Shown here: piece after piece, positions 34,857 through 36,200 of the stretch | How positions within the stretch are numbered: position 1 is the stretch's first letter | How the letters are laid out: the number at the start of each line of letters is the position of its first letter | NCBI GenBank assembly: GCA_964591105.1 | Contig: CAZPZR010000013.1 | Location: 1 to 36,200, forward strand | Source of the DNA: CAZPZR01 sp964591105 | GTDB lineage: Bacteria; Bacillota; Clostridia; Lachnospirales; Lachnospiraceae | Reading direction: 5' to 3' | DNA length: 36,200 nucleotides | The notes under the pieces: model-generated | What the model saw: only the letters and a program-made list of their open reading frames with translations | Database searches by the model: none | What the model was told of the DNA's origin: nothing | Position numbers and translations under genes: made by a program

Positions 34857-35876
34857 TTATTCAGCGGCTTCTTCCGCTTGAATGCTTGCTCTGATTTTTT
34901 CTGTGATCTTCTGTTCCTTGAATGTCTTACACTGAAGAATCGTGTTGCAAATTTCCTTTTCTTTGGCACTTCCGTGTGTCTTTACAACTAATCCGTTCAG
35001 TCCAAGCAGTGGTGCTCCACCATGTTCACTCACATCAAAGCTCTTTAACGTGCTCTTCAAAGCTGGTTTTATAAGAAGCGCTCCTATCTTTGTTCGAAGC
35101 GAAGACATGAAAGTCTCTTTCATCTTACCTATCAGAACTGCACCGACTCCTTCAAACATCTTGAGTACAACATTTCCAACAAAGGCCTCGCACACAGCGA
35201 CATCTGCGTATCCATATGGAATGTCTCTTGCTTCCACACTACCAATGAAGTTCACATCTTCTAACTCTTTCATCAGTGGGAAGGTCTCCTTCACAAGCGC
35301 ATTCCCTTTTTCTTCTTCTGCACCGATATTCACAAGCCCAACTTTTGGATTCTTCACGCCCATGACATGTTCCATATAAATGGAACCCATCTTGGCAAAC
35401 TGTACAAGATGTGCTGGTCTGGCATCTACGTTCGCTCCACTATCCAGTAAAAGCATCACACCCTTAGCTGTTGGCATCAATGGTGCAAATGGTGCACGTT
35501 CTACTCCCTTGATTCTTCCAACGATTACCTGACCGCCGACAAGAACTGCTCCGGAACTTCCCGCTGTCACAAAAGCATCCGCTTTTCCTTCCTTTACCAG
35601 TTTCAGACCAACTACCATAGAAGAATCTTTTTTTCTACGGATTGCATTCACAGGTGCTTCTGCAGTCTCAATCACTTCTGTCGCATTCACGATCTCGATC
35701 TGCTCTCCTGTATAATGATGCTTTTCTAATTCTTCTTTTAAGATGTCTTCTTTTCCTACAAGGTACACGAAAATATTCTTTTCTTTTGCTACTGCACTTA
35801 TGGCACCTTTTACAATCTCACCTGGAGCATTGTCTCCACCCATAGCGTCAAGTGCAACTTTTGTTACTTCTGTCAT
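34857..35876 (-). CDS. plsX: Phosphate acyltransferase PlsX
   Basis: PlsX makes acyl-phosphate from acyl-ACP for phospholipid synthesis. The protein starts MTEVTKVALDAMGGDNAPGEIVKG, the family's typical beginning, and has FVTAGSSGAVLVGG and DSGANVDARPAHLVQFAKMGSIYME. At 339 residues the length is right. The frame is open further (to 35948) but the ATG at 35876 has AGGAGG 7 bases upstream, so the longer form is unlikely. It has its own promoter (35905..35933) after the rpmF terminator. An inverted repeat lies over the expected transcript start. Confidence 0.95.
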   Translation of the reverse strand: MTEVTKVALDAMGGDNAPGEIVKGAISAVAKEKNIFVYLVGKEDILKEELEKHHYTGEQIEIVNATEVIETAEAPVNAIRRKKDSSMVVGLKLVKEGKADAFVTAGSSGAVLVGGQVIVGRIKGVERAPFAPLMPTAKGVMLLLDSGANVDARPAHLVQFAKMGSIYMEHVMGVKNPKVGLVNIGAEEEKGNALVKETFPLMKELEDVNFIGSVEARDIPYGYADVAVCEAFVGNVVLKMFEGVGAVLIGKMKETFMSSLRTKIGALLIKPALKSTLKSFDVSEHGGAPLLGLNGLVVKTHGSAKEKEICNTILQCKTFKEQKITEKIRASIQAEEAAE

Positions 35877-35886
35877 TCTAACTCCT

Positions 35887-35901
35887 CCTAGCGCTACTAG
35901 G
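35887..35901 (-). promoter_or_regulatory. Inverted repeat at the plsX transcription start
   Basis: CCTAG (35897..35901 as read on the minus strand) and CTAGG (35887..35891) flank a 5-base centre, lying just after the -10 and touching the ribosome binding site. Two TAGTAG repeats, 14 bases apart, are in the same region. It may be an operator for a fatty-acid repressor, but it does not match the FapR consensus well. Confidence 0.35.
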
Positions 35902-35904
35902 ATA

Positions 35905-35933
35905 ATTCTACTAAACCTTTTCTTAAAAATCAA
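35905..35933 (-). promoter_or_regulatory. Promoter of plsX
   Basis: TTGATT (35928..35933) and TAGAAT (35905..35910) with 17 bases between, on the minus strand. Transcription would start near 35898. Confidence 0.65.
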
Positions 35934-35978
35934 TATATTTATCGTCAACAGCGCAAATTTGCATTACCGCTTTAATTG

Positions 35979-36010
35979 AAAAAAGGACTTTCAGATATCT
36001 GAAAGTCCTT
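35979..36010 (-). terminator. Rho-independent terminator of rpmF
   Basis: A perfect 28-base palindrome (35983..36010) forms a 12-bp stem with a 4-base loop and is followed by six T residues on the minus strand (35984..35979), 22 bases past the rpmF stop. Confidence 0.88.
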
Positions 36011-36031
36011 AAACACAAGGTTAATTACTAA

Positions 36032-36200
36032 TTAATCCTGAGCAATGATTTCTTTTTTGTTGTAGCTTCCACAAGCCTTGCAAACTCTGTGAGGCATCAT
36101 TAATTCACCGCACTTGCTGCATTTTACAAGATTTGGAGCGCTCATTTTCCAATTAGCTCTTCTTTTATCTCTTCTTGCTTTAGAAGATTTATTCTTTGGA
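36032..36200 (-). CDS. rpmF: 50S ribosomal protein L32, 5' end outside window
   Basis: The last 55 codons and the TAA are present; only about three N-terminal codons are missing. The sequence reads PKNKSSKARRDKRRANWKMS then a zinc ribbon CSKCGELMMPHRVCKACG, ending SYNKKEIIAQD. This is the four-cysteine form of L32. It precedes plsX, with a terminator between; the rpmF-plsX order is conserved in many bacteria. Confidence 0.95.
   Translation of the reverse strand, partial: PKNKSSKARRDKRRANWKMSAPNLVKCSKCGELMMPHRVCKACGSYNKKEIIAQD

Noticed and set aside
35877..35948. Longer N-terminus for plsX
   Set aside because: The added residues cover the promoter -10 and the ribosome binding site, and the family begins at the ATG chosen.

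Overview
The window looks like a chromosomal segment of a low-to-moderate GC, Gram-positive anaerobe of the class Clostridia, most likely Lachnospiraceae. I infer this from an NfnAB-type flavin oxidoreductase, the fhs-folD pair, a tepA-ftsK neighbourhood and a rex/ABC-F neighbourhood as in Firmicutes, LPxTG pilins with sortases, and strong AGGAGG ribosome binding sites. Genus cannot be fixed from the sequence alone. All genes but one (the ABC-F ATPase at 20071..21987) lie on the minus strand. No tRNA, rRNA, CRISPR array, insertion sequence or prophage was seen, and no gene-free stretch exceeds 300 bases.

Layout, low to high coordinate (transcription mostly runs high to low). 1-1182: nfnA and the start of nfnB, with their own promoter. 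1347-5112: fhs, folD and a zinc-ribbon/TPR membrane protein, a one-carbon operon ending in a terminator. 5149-8359: ftsK/spoIIIE and tepA. 8408-10473: metY (homocysteine synthesis) and a CFI-box protein. 10518-15320: one very large LPxTG surface adhesin whose reading frame is cut by a single in-frame amber codon at 13338..13340. 15528-19108: yebC, a CorC-like CBS protein, a MazF-family toxin without a visible antitoxin, and the NAD(P)H-hydrate repair enzyme nnr. 19189-21987: rex and, divergently, the ABC-F ATPase. 22033-26675: a sortase-assembled pilus operon (signal peptidase I, major pilin, class C sortase, second LPxTG pilin, second sortase). 26868-30252: icd, ilvA, ftsY. 30262-36200: smc, rnc, acpP, plsX and the end of rpmF, the conserved lipid/ribosome/segregation block.

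How the genes work together: nfnAB, rex and nnr concern NAD(P)(H) balance; fhs and folD interconvert formate, formyl- and methylene-tetrahydrofolate; icd and ilvA supply 2-oxoglutarate and 2-oxobutyrate; plsX and acpP feed phospholipid synthesis; smc, ftsK and ftsY serve chromosome segregation and membrane targeting. The most distinctive content is surface biology: three LPxTG substrates (LPATG, LPQTG, LPSTG), two sortases and a dedicated signal peptidase within 16 kb, with several RNA hairpins and a dyad element that may set pilus expression. The point most worth checking is the amber codon that splits the 1,600-codon adhesin, together with the adhesin's three Cys/His repeats.
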